46,704 nucleotides of DNA from Gemmatimonadota bacterium (lineage in GTDB: Bacteria; Gemmatimonadota; Gemmatimonadetes; Palauibacterales; Palauibacteraceae). Location: positions 1-46,704 of the forward strand of contig JAGWBR010000012.1 in NCBI GenBank assembly GCA_021295785.1, in the 5' to 3' direction. Position 1 is the stretch's first letter. Each line of letters opens with the position of its first letter. Shown here one piece after another: positions 26,437 through 35,663 of this stretch. The position numbers and the translations under genes were made by a program. The notes beneath the pieces were generated by a model that was not told the DNA's origin, searched no databases, and saw only the letters and a program-made list of their open reading frames with translations.

Positions 26437-28047
26437 TCAGGCGGCAGGCAACGCGAGCCGGACTCCGGGCCAGCCACCGGGATCTGCGCGCTCCACGCTG
26501 CGGCGCGCCGCGGGTATCAGGTCCGGAATGTCGGCCGACGAGAGCCCCACCGGCGCATCGACGCCGGTAACGGCAACGCCGGTAACCGCGAGTGCGGCCG
26601 TGGCGGCGTCGGCCGGTCGCAGTCCGGCGGCCAGGTAAGCTCCGCACACACCGCTCAGTACGTCGCCCGTGCCGCCCGCCGCGAATGCGGGGCTGGCCAG
26701 CGGTGTTACACGGAGCCTCCTTCGGGGCGACGCGACGATCGACGGAGCGCCCTTCAGCAAAACGGAGGCAGCCATCTGCCGTGCCAGGGCGATGGCGGCG
26801 TCTTCCCGCCCGGCCTGCACTTCGCTGATGCTCAGGCCGCACAACCGCGCCATTTCTCCGGGATGCGGCGTCAGGAGGAGGCCCCGTGTGGGACGTTGGA
26901 ACGGCTGCGCGCGCTCGGCCAGCAGGTTGAGCCCGTCCGCGTCAATCAGCGCCGAACCCACGCAGCACGACATCGCCGCCTCAAGTAGCTCGCGCGCTGT
27001 ATCGTCCCTGCCGAGGCCCGGCCCGACCACCACGGCCCGCGACCGTTCGCATGCCGCCCGCGCCGCCCCTGAATCCCGGCAATTCACGAACACTGCCTCG
27101 GGGACCAGCGCCTGGATGATCATGCGGTTGGACGGGTCCGAAATGACCTGGACCACCCCGGCCCCCGCGCGCAAGGCGGCGCGGGCGGCCAGGAGCGCGG
27201 CTCCCGCCATTCCCCTCCTTCCGGCGACAATCGCCAGGTACCCTGCACGACCCTTGTGCGCGGTAGGGGAGCGTTCGCCCAATATCGACGCCGCCCAGGA
27301 CGTTGTGATCACTCTTGCGGGCGCCAGCGCAGCCCCGCTGGGAGGACTTGTACTGGGGAACCCGATCTCGGCGCACAACAGGTCGCCGCAGCGGGCGCGC
27401 GCCGGCCAGCGCAACAGGCCCGATTTTGGCCAACCGAACGTGACGGTCATGGCCGCGTTCAACGCATCGCCGTGGACCTCGCCGGTGGTGAAGTTCACGC
27501 CGCTGGGGCCGTCGACCGCCACCACGGGGGCCGACGCCCGCAGACAGGCGGCAATCGCCTCCGCCTGCGTCCCGCGCGGCTCCGAAACGAGCCCGGTCCC
27601 CAAGATTCCGTCGAGGATGACCTCTGCGCCGGCGAGGGCGCGGTCGAAGCCGTCCGGGGCGCTGACCACGGGCAAGTCCCACCCGGCCAGCACGTCGGGC
27701 TCCGGGACGCGGCTGCCGCAAGACACCAGGCGCACCGGCCGTCCGGCAGCCGCCAGGGTCCTGCCGGCAACCAACCCGTCGGCACCGTTATGGCCGCTCC
27801 CCGCCAAAACCACCACGGGACCCCGGGGGAATCTGGCCTGGGTCAACCGGGCCACTTCGCGACCCGCGTTCTCGATCAGAGATCGCTCGCAGATAGCGCC
27901 CGACCGTACAGCCTCCCGATCGATCTCGGCCATCTCGTCGGCAGTGGGCAACAGCACTTCCTTTTCGGCGAAACGGTGCCAGTCGGAGGGCCTGTTCCAT
28001 GGCGCCAGAGGTGGCACCGAGAGGGGACCACCCGCCGGCCAAATCAC
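26437..28047 (-). CDS. nnr: Bifunctional NAD(P)H-hydrate epimerase / dehydratase
   Basis: Repairs hydrated, inactive NADH and NADPH. 536 residues: the N-terminal epimerase domain has ENAGREVARL and LAGSGHNGADGLVAGR, and the C-terminal ADP-dependent dehydratase domain (from about 255) has HKGRAGYLAIVAG, VVGPGLGRDD, LTPHPGEMARL and FAAGGTGDVLSG. The GTG start overlaps the upstream small gene's stop as GTGA, so the two are probably co-translated. Confidence 0.95.
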   Translation of the reverse strand: MIWPAGGPLSVPPLAPWNRPSDWHRFAEKEVLLPTADEMAEIDREAVRSGAICERSLIENAGREVARLTQARFPRGPVVVLAGSGHNGADGLVAGRTLAAAGRPVRLVSCGSRVPEPDVLAGWDLPVVSAPDGFDRALAGAEVILDGILGTGLVSEPRGTQAEAIAACLRASAPVVAVDGPSGVNFTTGEVHGDALNAAMTVTFGWPKSGLLRWPARARCGDLLCAEIGFPSTSPPSGAALAPARVITTSWAASILGERSPTAHKGRAGYLAIVAGRRGMAGAALLAARAALRAGAGVVQVISDPSNRMIIQALVPEAVFVNCRDSGAARAACERSRAVVVGPGLGRDDTARELLEAAMSCCVGSALIDADGLNLLAERAQPFQRPTRGLLLTPHPGEMARLCGLSISEVQAGREDAAIALARQMAASVLLKGAPSIVASPRRRLRVTPLASPAFAAGGTGDVLSGVCGAYLAAGLRPADAATAALAVTGVAVTGVDAPVGLSSADIPDLIPAARRSVERADPGGWPGVRLALPAA

Positions 28048-28268
28048 TTCAGTGATCTGCGGACGCCCCGACCGAAGCTGATCTCACCGTTGTCAATCCG
28101 AATATTGAACCCACACACCGGGTTCGAGCAGACCCATGCTTTGTAGCGAATGGGAGCGCCGTCCCTGCCGTAGTCCGACATCGGCAGCAACACTCCGTTG
28201 GTCTGTTCGCCAGGCTCATCGCCCGGAATACAAGCCATGCATTCCGGGAATCCGTGCCACCCCTCCAT
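28044..28268 (-). CDS. Small Cys-rich protein, possible zinc-binding
   Basis: 74 residues, not recognised. It carries CMAC near residue 10 and CSNPVC near residue 47, two Cys pairs spaced like a short zinc ribbon, and ends in a basic RRSLK tail. The gene is very likely real: ATG with GGAGGGGGGTGT directly in front, and a GTGA overlap with the NAD(P)HX repair gene. The context suggests a link to that enzyme or to the Minf_1886-type protein upstream, but no function can be assigned. Confidence 0.72.
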   Translation of the reverse strand: MEGWHGFPECMACIPGDEPGEQTNGVLLPMSDYGRDGAPIRYKAWVCSNPVCGFNIRIDNGEISFGRGVRRSLK

Positions 28269-28303
28269 ACACCCCCCTCCCCTGCTCTATGGGGATCGGA
28301 CCG

Positions 28304-28645
28304 CTAGTTCCCCCACGGATAACGGTCCTCAAAGACCTTGTCGAAACTGAACAGCGCCTCAAAATCGCGCCGGGAATCTTCCGGTCGTGCGATCAGCCGT
28401 CTGGCGTCCACCAGATCGAACACGATCTCGCCAATGTCCGAGGTACCATGGATACCCCAGTGTTCAAGCACCGGTCGGGCCATCGGGCCGAACCTGTCGA
28501 CTGCCAGACAGCGGGCTGCATCGGCGACCTCGGGGCCGGACAAATGCCGCGGGTCGCTCATTGAGCCAAGACGTTGCCGGACAGCCTCAAGCACAAACCC
28601 GTAGGCCGCCGACCCGTACCTGAGATTCTGGATTTCGACTTTCAT
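28304..28645 (-). CDS. Minf_1886 family protein of unknown function
   Basis: 113 residues matching the plan of the Minf_1886 / Verruc_Plancto-restricted family: YGFVLEAVRQRLG near the start, then HLSGPEVADAARCLAVDRFGPMARPVLEHWGIHGTSDIGEIVFDLVDA-type sequence and a final FSFDKVFEDRYPW. No membrane segment or catalytic motif is visible. ATG start, 35 bases before the small Cys-rich gene, on the same strand. The family has no known activity. Confidence 0.82.
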   Translation of the reverse strand: MKVEIQNLRYGSAAYGFVLEAVRQRLGSMSDPRHLSGPEVADAARCLAVDRFGPMARPVLEHWGIHGTSDIGEIVFDLVDARRLIARPEDSRRDFEALFSFDKVFEDRYPWGN

Positions 28646-28714
28646 CGTTGCTTTCGCGGAACCAGCACCCCGCGTCCTCTCCCCCTGCCCTGCAACTGGT
28701 CACCTGAGGTACTC

Positions 28715-28731
28715 CGGGGAAACTGTCCCCG
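28715..28731. repeat. Short GC-rich inverted repeat downstream of glyA
   Basis: CGGGGA-AACTG-TCCCCG: six pairs closing a five-base loop, in the 133-base gap between glyA and the Minf_1886 gene. There is no U-tract, so it is a weak terminator candidate. On the minus strand the arm reads CGGGGACAGTT, an 11-mer that recurs on the plus strand at 40410-40420. I see nothing else in this gap. Confidence 0.4.
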
Positions 28732-28778
28732 AACACCACTACTGCAACCGCGCTAACCCAACTGCTGGCGGGAAAAAG

Positions 28779-30065
28779 CTAGACCAGCCGTTGAGGTCGA
28801 GTCAAGCTAACCTCGACTGACCCGTCCCATCGGGGACCGTAAAGGGGAAACGCGCTGCACAAATCGGCTACTTCACGCTGCACCCGCTGCTGGACCGGAT
28901 CGTCTACCCCGGCGTCAAGGCTGAGGGCCATCATCCCGGCGATCCGGCGCATCTCGGTTTCACCCATGCCACGGCTCGACAAAGCCGCCGTCCCCAGCCG
29001 GATACCGGAAGTCACGAAGGGCGACCGGGTATCGAACGGGACGGTGTTCTTGTTCACCGTGATCCCGGCCGCGCCCAGGCGTTTCTCCGCCTCGGCCCCG
29101 GTAAGGCCGTCCTCGCCCAGGTCGACCAGCACCAGATGAGTGTCGGTTCCCCCGCTGACGATGTTCAGGCCGATGTCCGCCAGGGCACCGGCAAGCGCAC
29201 GGGCGTTCTCGACTACCCGCCAGGCGTATCCACGGAACTCGTCGGTTAGGGCCTCGCCCAGTGCCACGGCCTTGGCCGCGATCACGTGCATCAGCGGGCC
29301 GCCCTGGAGACCGGGGAACACGGCCTGGTCGATTTCCCGGGCGTGCTCCGCGGTGCAGAGAATCAGCCCGCCCCGCGGTCCGCGAAGCGTCTTGTGCGTA
29401 GTGGTTGTGACGACATCGGCGTGGGGCACGGGCGAAGGATGCGCGCCCGCGGCGACCAGCCCCGCGATGTGCGCCATGTCCACGACCAGGCGGGCACCGC
29501 AGTCGGCGGCGATCTCGGCGAATTTGGCGAAATCAAGTGTCCGCGGGTACGCCGACGCCCCGGCAACGATGATATCCGGCTTTTCCTGCAAAGCGATTCC
29601 GGCGACCTCGGAGTAGTCCAGTTGCTGCGTCTCGCGGTGCACCCCGTACTGGACGACCTGGTATTGCCGCCCCGAGAAGTTGACCGGATGCCCATGGGTC
29701 AGGTGGCCCCCGTGCGCCAGATTCATCCCCATCAGCTTCGCGGCAGGCGACGCCAGAGCGCGGTAGGCGGCCATGTTGGCCTGCGACCCGCTGTGGGCCT
29801 GGACGTTGGCGTGCTCGGCCCCGTACAACTCCAGCGCACGGCTCGCCGCCAGTTCCTCAACCTTGTCTGCTTCTTCGCATCCCCCGTAGTACCGGCGCCC
29901 GGGGTACCCTTCAGCGTATTTGTTGGTCAGGACGCATCCGGTTGCCTCAAGAACGGCGCGAGAAACGAAATTCTCGCTTGCGATCAACTCCAGCCCCGTT
30001 TCCTGGCGAACAGCTTCGGCCGTGATAGCCTCCCAGACGGCCGGGTCCGATTCCTGCAGGGTCAT
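28779..30065 (-). CDS. glyA: Serine hydroxymethyltransferase
   Basis: PLP enzyme that interconverts serine and glycine and feeds one-carbon units to tetrahydrofolate. About 428 residues with [27 protein letters not shown], and the PLP-lysine motif [16 protein letters not shown] 30065 has GAGGAG upstream and matches the family start; GTG 30089 adds eight residues. It begins just past the broken leucine dehydrogenase gene. Confidence 0.96.
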   Translation of the reverse strand: MTLQESDPAVWEAITAEAVRQETGLELIASENFVSRAVLEATGCVLTNKYAEGYPGRRYYGGCEEADKVEELAASRALELYGAEHANVQAHSGSQANMAAYRALASPAAKLMGMNLAHGGHLTHGHPVNFSGRQYQVVQYGVHRETQQLDYSEVAGIALQEKPDIIVAGASAYPRTLDFAKFAEIAADCGARLVVDMAHIAGLVAAGAHPSPVPHADVVTTTTHKTLRGPRGGLILCTAEHAREIDQAVFPGLQGGPLMHVIAAKAVALGEALTDEFRGYAWRVVENARALAGALADIGLNIVSGGTDTHLVLVDLGEDGLTGAEAEKRLGAAGITVNKNTVPFDTRSPFVTSGIRLGTAALSSRGMGETEMRRIAGMMALSLDAGVDDPVQQRVQREVADLCSAFPLYGPRWDGSVEVSLTRPQRLV

Positions 30066-30091
30066 CGCGCCCGGCGCCTCCTCGGCCACGG

Positions 30092-31219
30092 CTACAGCGA
30101 CCGGCGGTGCAGGCGGCCCAACCGGCGGAGGCGCCTTTCCGCGACCTTGTCCGCGGCCTCCGTGCTCGTCACCCCTTCGTCTTCGGCCAGCTCAAAGATC
30201 GTCAACAGAACCGAGTAGATGTCGCCGGCCTTGCGCTTGCAGCGCTCCAACGACCAGCCGGCAAGTTCGGAATAGACGTTGATCAGTCCGCCGGCGTTGA
30301 TTACGTAGTCAGGGGCATGGATAATTCCTTTTTCACTAAGGAGTTGCCCGTGTCCAATTGAAGCAAGTTGATTGTTCGCGGCTCCGGCTACGATGTCGAA
30401 AGTGAACTGCGGGATCGTCTCGTCATTTAACACCGCACCAAGCGCGCACGGTGCGAAAACATCGGCATCGACGGCTTAGATCTCGCTGGGAGCCACGGGC
30501 TCGGCACCAAAATCAGAAGAGCACCGACCCACCTTCACCTCGTCTATGTCGGACACGAACAGCTTGGCGCCCTCCCGGGACAGGTACCGGCACAGTTGGT
30601 AACCGACGCTGCCCGCTCCCTGGATCGCGACCGAACGCCCCGCGAGGCTGTCGTCCCGGTAACTCTTCAGCGCGCAGGCCTTCATGCCCCGATAGACCCC
30701 GTAGGCAGTCACTGGCGACGGATCTCCGGACCGGTCCATGATGCCCACCACGTGCTCGGTTTCCATGTGTACGTAGTCCATGTCTTCGACCGTCACGCCC
30801 ACGTCTTCCGCAGTGATGTAGCGACCGCCCAGCGCGTCCACCGCCCTGCCGTGGGCCCGCATGACCACTTCCCTGTCGAGGGTTTTGTTGTCGCCCATTA
30901 TCACGGCCTTGCCGCCGCCCAGGTTCAGATGGGCAACAGCTGCCTTGTATGTCATCCCACGCGACAGCCGCAAGACATCGACCAGGGCTTCGCGCTCGGT
31001 TTCGTACTGCCAGAAACGCGTCCCACCCAACGAGGGGCCAAGAGTCGTGTCGTGGACCGCAATGATGCTGCGGTACCCACACGACGGGTCATGGTTGAAA
31101 ACCACCTGTTCGTGCCCCATCGCGTCGATGAGCTCGAAAACATCGCCCCCGAGTCCAGTTTCTTCGGCCAGAAGTTCAAGGCCGGATCCCTCGGGGACCT
31201 CAAGTCCTGCGCGGGTCAT
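30092..31219 (-). pseudogene. ldh: Leucine/valine-type dehydrogenase, interrupted by an in-frame stop
   Basis: Would deaminate branched-chain amino acids with NAD. Read through, the frame is 375 residues, a normal length: GPSLGGTRFW, the catalytic-Lys region MTYKAAVAHLNLGGGKAV, a nucleotide-binding IQGAGSVGYQLC and the C-terminal FDIVAGAANNQL. Codon 248 (30478-30476) is TAA. It sits in the conserved stretch EI-(Tyr)-AVDADVFAPCALGAVLND, where one base change from TAT or TAC gives TAA. Sequence on both sides stays in the same frame and looks intact. Either a fresh nonsense mutation or a consensus error. The gene overlaps the acyl-CoA dehydrogenase stop as ATGA. Confidence 0.88.
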
Positions 31220-32427
31220 GCGCTCACGTTCCTTTCTCTGTAAACCAGGCGGGCGGCCAGACTCCGATGAATCTCGTTCGCCCCTTCGTATATCTCCGTC
31301 ACCCGGGAATCCCGGAACATCCGTTCAACCGCGTACTCCCGAGAGTATCCGTAACCCCCGTGCACCTGAACCGCCCTGCGGGTGATCCACCCCGCCGCCT
31401 CGCTGGCGAACAGTTTCACGGCGCTCGAGAGCCGGCGTGCCCGCACGTCCCCGAGCTCGCGCGCCCTGGCGGCGCGTTCCAACAATCCCCGGGTGGCTTC
31501 CAGCTTGACGCTCATTTCTCCCAGGATCCACTCCAGCCCCTGGAAGTGCCTTACCGCCTGCCCGAACTGCTCGCGTTCGGCCGAATAACGGAATGCCTCC
31601 TCCGCCGCGCTGGCCGCTATGCCGAGTGCGAGCGCGGCGATTCCCAGCCGGCCGCCCTCCAGGGACTCCAGAGCGTACTGGAAGCCCTTGTGCGACTCCC
31701 CGACGAGGTGCTCCGGCCCAAGGCGGACATCCTCCAGCGACATGGTCACGGTTTCCGAGCCGCGCTGGCCCATCTTGCGCTCCTTCTTGCCCGCGCTGAG
31801 CCCCGGCAATCCCCCGGGGACCAAAAACGCCCCTATTCCCTTGGAGCGGCGGCGGTCACCGGGTTGGTCGGTACGTGCAAACATCAGCGTGAGCCCCGCG
31901 GCGGCACCGTTCGTTACCCATGCCTTCTCGCCGTTGAGGATCCAACCGCCCTCACCGTCGCAGTCAGCCTGGGTGAGCAGTGACGCAGCGTCGGAGCCCG
32001 CCCCCGCTTCGGAAAGCGAAAACGCCGCCAGAACCTCGCCCGTAGCCATTAGCGGCAGCCAGGCACGCCGCTGCTCTTCGGTCCCCTGTTTGCACAAGAT
32101 CTCAACCGGGAGCGAGTTGTGGACACTCACGCTTAGCGCCGGGCACGGGTCGCCGAAGGCCAACTCCTCCAAGATGCGGAGATAGGTGATCACATCCAGC
32201 CCCAGCCCGTCGTATTCCTCCGGTACCCGTAGACCGAAAAACCCGAGGTCGCCCATTTCCGCCATGATCTCGGAGTCGACGCTCTCTTCGTTTTGGTCGC
32301 GCTCGCGTGCCCCGGGGCGCAGGCGGTCCCTGGCAAATTCACGTGCCAAAGCCAGGAGCTGGCGCGACTCCTCGCCCAGTCCGATCCCGGAAAACGGCCG
32401 CTCGCCAAGGGCTGGCGTGTTGCTCAC
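31216..32427 (-). CDS. Acyl-CoA dehydrogenase, short-chain type
   Basis: FAD enzyme making the alpha-beta double bond of acyl-CoA. 403 residues with [29 protein letters not shown]-like loop ([12 protein letters not shown]), [21 protein letters not shown] and the catalytic-Glu motif [14 protein letters not shown]. Best fits butyryl- or isovaleryl-type enzymes; the exact substrate cannot be read. The GTG start overlaps the hydroxyacyl-CoA dehydrogenase stop as GTGA, and a thiolase lies upstream, so a short-chain beta-oxidation unit is likely. Confidence 0.92.
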   Translation of the reverse strand: MSNTPALGERPFSGIGLGEESRQLLALAREFARDRLRPGARERDQNEESVDSEIMAEMGDLGFFGLRVPEEYDGLGLDVITYLRILEELAFGDPCPALSVSVHNSLPVEILCKQGTEEQRRAWLPLMATGEVLAAFSLSEAGAGSDAASLLTQADCDGEGGWILNGEKAWVTNGAAAGLTLMFARTDQPGDRRRSKGIGAFLVPGGLPGLSAGKKERKMGQRGSETVTMSLEDVRLGPEHLVGESHKGFQYALESLEGGRLGIAALALGIAASAAEEAFRYSAEREQFGQAVRHFQGLEWILGEMSVKLEATRGLLERAARARELGDVRARRLSSAVKLFASEAAGWITRRAVQVHGGYGYSREYAVERMFRDSRVTEIYEGANEIHRSLAARLVYRERNVSA

Positions 32428-33302
32428 CCGGCGGCCTGGCGGGCCCTGGCGGCCGCGGGCGAAGGCTCTTTCGCGCCATAGTCATGGAAGCCCTGTCCCG
32501 ATTTCCGGCCTAGCCTGCCGGCCGCGACCATGCGGGCCAACAACGGGCACGGGCGGTATTTGGGGTCACCCAGGTCGCGCTGCAGCACCTTCAGAATCGC
32601 CAGGCAAACGTCCAGACCGATGAGATCGGCAAGCCGGAGCGGACCCATTGGGTGCGCCATCCCCAGCTTCATGATCTGGTCCACCGCCCCGGGCTCCGCC
32701 ACGCCCTCCATGACGCAGTAGACGGCCTCGTTGATCATGGGCATGAGGACGCGGTTGGATACGAATCCCGGATAGTCGTTCACCGTCACGGGCGTCTTGC
32801 CGAGATCCCTGCACAGCGCCGTGGTGTGGTCGGCAGTGGCATCCGAAGTCTGAAGGCCGCGGATCACTTCGACCAACTGCATCACGGGGACGGGGTTCAT
32901 GAAGTGCATCCCGATCACCCTGTCGGGTCTGGGTACGGCGCTGGCGAGGCGGGTAATAGAAATGGCGCTGGTGTTGGACGCCAGGATCGCATCTGAAGAC
33001 GCGATCTCTCCGACGTTTGCGAAGATGTCGAGTTTCAGGCCGACATCCTCGGTCGCCGCCTCCACAACCACCCCGGCACCGGCTGCCACCCGGAGATCGG
33101 TGGAGGGCCGGATGCGTGACAGGGCGGCGGAGGCCTCCGTCTCCGTGAGCTTGCCCTTCGCCACCTGCCGGCGCAGTTCGGAAGAAACGGACGCCACGGC
33201 CCGGTCCAGAACACCGCGTTCGACATCGACCAAGTCAACGTCGATTCCGGCAAGAGCCAGCACGTGGGCGATACCGCTTCCCATGACTCCCGCCCCAACC
33301 AC
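32424..33302 (-). CDS. 3-hydroxybutyryl-CoA dehydrogenase, start codon unclear
   Basis: NAD-dependent oxidation of 3-hydroxyacyl-CoA. 292 residues visible, with [11 protein letters not shown] (NAD binding), [24 protein letters not shown] (catalytic His) and [18 protein letters not shown]. The GTG at 33302 falls inside the first beta strand, too late for a real start. Upstream the frame stays open and reads [19 protein letters not shown], which looks native, but there is no ATG, GTG or TTG for at least 50 codons. ACG at 33347, placed after GAGGCGACGGAAA, is where a start would be expected. Either an ACG start, a mutated start, or a sequence error. Confidence 0.85.
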   Translation of the reverse strand: MVGAGVMGSGIAHVLALAGIDVDLVDVERGVLDRAVASVSSELRRQVAKGKLTETEASAALSRIRPSTDLRVAAGAGVVVEAATEDVGLKLDIFANVGEIASSDAILASNTSAISITRLASAVPRPDRVIGMHFMNPVPVMQLVEVIRGLQTSDATADHTTALCRDLGKTPVTVNDYPGFVSNRVLMPMINEAVYCVMEGVAEPGAVDQIMKLGMAHPMGPLRLADLIGLDVCLAILKVLQRDLGDPKYRPCPLLARMVAAGRLGRKSGQGFHDYGAKEPSPAAARARQAAG

Positions 33303-33468
33303 CGCCGAGGCCCCAACGCCCGCGGCACGCTCAACCGTGTTGTCCGTTTTCCGTCGCCTCGCCGCTAGCCGCTGCCGGGCCCCAGTTCCCCGCGGGCGGT
33401 TCTTTCCCGCCCGATGCCGACCCCGGCGTAACTGCCTCTGGCCGACGGTTTGTCGCGCCCGGCCAGGG

Positions 33469-34452
33469 TCATTCGTTCCGTCCGGAATTTCTCAAAATGT
33501 GGCGCCTTTCGCCAGCCCGGCCAGGGCCCATTCGGGCTACCACGGCGATGCCCAGGAGGATCACCAGAGTCACCGTCATCCCACCTTCCGGTCCGAACGA
33601 ACCACCGGTCCAGAACACCGGCCCGGAGACGACGGCTTCTGACCGCGGCATGTCTGCCGGGAGACCGCTGACCACCAAGCCGCTGACCGCCATTATCCAG
33701 TTCCAGCCCGTGTGAACGCCGATTGCGAACCAGAGGCTCCCAGTGCGCAGCACCGCGACTCCCAGCAGTACACCGGCCAGGGAAATGTTGACCAGCGCCG
33801 AAGGGGTCACACCGGGGTTGGCGGCGTGCAGAAGTCCGAAAACCAGGCTCGTGGTGATTACGGCCGCGGCGGAGCTGAAGCGGGACTTCAGCAGTTGGAA
33901 AGGGTGCCCCCGGAGCAGCACTTCCTCCACGGCGGCCGCCAGCAGCAGGACACCGCCCAGCCAGACGGCCGCCGATGCCGGCGAGCCGGGCTCGGAAGAC
34001 GGTTGCCACGACACCCAACCAGCGATTGCCATGACCCCCACCACGAGCCCGACCAGGACAGATCCGAACGCAAACCCCGTTGAGGCCGAAACGAGGGCCC
34101 GAAGGCGGACGGGCAGCCCCGTCTGCTCAAACGCTGTCAGGGGCGGCACGCGGAACCAACGCGTTGCAAAGAGCCAGGTAACCATCAGAGCGGCTACCAG
34201 GACCGGGGCGACCGCACCTATTGTGATGGCCGGAACGTTATCTCCGCCGATACTGCCGCCGGCCCTCCCTGCGCCCGAAAACATGCCCGGCAGCATGGCG
34301 TGGGCTGCCCATGTCACGCCGGCCGCGGTCACCAAAAACACGCCGACAAACCCTAAGGTCTCCGCCAGGGCCGCTACTCTGGGGGAGAATCGACCCAACC
34401 AGGACCGTTGAGCCCGGCGCGAACCCTGGAAACGCAACTGGCGGCCACTCAC
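33469..34452 (-). CDS. CPBP-family intramembrane metalloprotease
   Basis: About 327 residues with roughly eight hydrophobic segments. The CPBP (Abi) motifs are all present: [16 protein letters not shown] (Glu-Glu-Arg), [10 protein letters not shown] (His) and [11 protein letters not shown] (second His and Asn). Such proteins process prenylated or other membrane peptides; the target here is unknown. GTG start overlapping the thiolase stop as GTGA, which puts it oddly in the middle of a beta-oxidation gene row. Confidence 0.88.
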   Translation of the reverse strand: MSGRQLRFQGSRRAQRSWLGRFSPRVAALAETLGFVGVFLVTAAGVTWAAHAMLPGMFSGAGRAGGSIGGDNVPAITIGAVAPVLVAALMVTWLFATRWFRVPPLTAFEQTGLPVRLRALVSASTGFAFGSVLVGLVVGVMAIAGWVSWQPSSEPGSPASAAVWLGGVLLLAAAVEEVLLRGHPFQLLKSRFSSAAAVITTSLVFGLLHAANPGVTPSALVNISLAGVLLGVAVLRTGSLWFAIGVHTGWNWIMAVSGLVVSGLPADMPRSEAVVSGPVFWTGGSFGPEGGMTVTLVILLGIAVVARMGPGRAGERRHILRNSGRNE

Positions 34453-35663
34453 TCCATCCGCTCCACGCTGAGCGCCACAGCCCCGCCCCCCCCCAGGCAC
34501 AGAGTGACCATGCCCAGAGCGGCACCGCGATCTCGCATCGCATACAGGAGCGTTGTCAGGATCTTCGCACCCGACGCTCCGATAGGGTGACCAAGTGCCA
34601 CCGCGCCGCCGCGGACGTTCAGTCGGTCTTCCCGGATGCCAAGCTCTCTGGCGTCGGCGATGGCCTGTACGGCGAAGGCTTCGTTCATCTCAACCAGGTC
34701 ATAGTCGTCGATTGACGTTCCGTCGATCTCCATCAACCGCCGGACTGCCCTGACCGGGGCAAAGAACAGATCGCGCGGTTCGACCGCGGCGGAGGCGTAA
34801 GCCCGGATGCGGCCCATGGCCGGAAGATCCAGGGCGGCGGCCCAGGCTTCGGACGCCACGGTCACGGCGGCGGCACCGTCGTTCAGGCCGGGCGCGTTTC
34901 CCGCGGTCACGCTGAGTTCGTTCACCTCGGGGGGCGCGTCATTTGCAAAGGCGGGCCGCAGGCCGCCCAGTGCCGCCAGAGAGGTGTCGCGCCTTGGTGG
35001 CTCGTCTTCATCCACAATCATGGAGCCCCGGCGGCCGGGTACCTCAACGGGAACCAGTTCGTCGGCGAACTCGCCCGCGTCGGCGGCGGCGATGGCTTTC
35101 CCGTGACTTTGCAGCGCGAACTCGTCCTGTTCCCGACGGCTGATTCCCGCCTTCCAGGCCGTGTACTCCGCGTGGCCGCCCATATGGCGATCGCCGAACG
35201 CACACCAGAGTCCGTCGTGCACCAACCCGTCTATCAACTTGGCCGGTCCCAGCTTCACTCCCCGTCTCAGTCCGAGCTGGTAATGCGGCGCGCGGGACAT
35301 TGACTCCATCCCGCCGGCCACCGCGACCTTCGTGTCTCCGGCCTTGATGCCCCGGGCGGCCAGCATCACCGCCTTGAGCCCCGACCCGCAGACCTTGTTG
35401 ACGGTTGTGGCGGGAACATCGGGGGGGAGCCCGCCGTTCAAGGCCGCCTGTCGGGCCGGGGCCTGACCAACGCCACCCTGCAAGACATTCCCCATGATGA
35501 TCTCGTCGAATTCGTCCGCGGCGACGCCAGAGCGCCCAACCGCGGCGTCTACGGCCAGACCGCCCAGTTGGGGTGCCGACAACGCAGACATCGGCCCCAG
35601 GAACTTGCCCGTGGGCAGCCTGGCGGCCGACAAAATGACTGGCCTTCTCTCAGCTTCCGTCAT
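34449..35663 (-). CDS. Acetyl-CoA C-acetyltransferase (thiolase)
   Basis: Condenses or cleaves acetoacetyl-CoA-type substrates. About 404 residues with the acylated Cys in NKVCGSG (about residue 92), MNEAFAVQ, GHPIGASG (His) and the second Cys in TLCLGGGG. ATG 35663 begins at MTEAERRPVILSAARLPTG, the family start, and overlaps the exonuclease gene by 14 bases. The frame to 35816 adds a basic stretch that is exonuclease sequence in another frame. Confidence 0.94.
   Translation of the reverse strand: MTEAERRPVILSAARLPTGKFLGPMSALSAPQLGGLAVDAAVGRSGVAADEFDEIIMGNVLQGGVGQAPARQAALNGGLPPDVPATTVNKVCGSGLKAVMLAARGIKAGDTKVAVAGGMESMSRAPHYQLGLRRGVKLGPAKLIDGLVHDGLWCAFGDRHMGGHAEYTAWKAGISRREQDEFALQSHGKAIAAADAGEFADELVPVEVPGRRGSMIVDEDEPPRRDTSLAALGGLRPAFANDAPPEVNELSVTAGNAPGLNDGAAAVTVASEAWAAALDLPAMGRIRAYASAAVEPRDLFFAPVRAVRRLMEIDGTSIDDYDLVEMNEAFAVQAIADARELGIREDRLNVRGGAVALGHPIGASGAKILTTLLYAMRDRGAALGMVTLCLGGGGAVALSVERME

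Noticed and set aside
30092-30433. C-terminal leucine dehydrogenase part as its own small gene
   Set aside because: It is in the same frame as the upstream part, starts in the middle of a conserved segment with no ribosome site, and is explained by one stop codon.
30476-30478. Recoded stop codon (selenocysteine or pyrrolysine) in leucine dehydrogenase
   Set aside because: The codon is TAA, not TGA or TAG, and the family has Tyr here.
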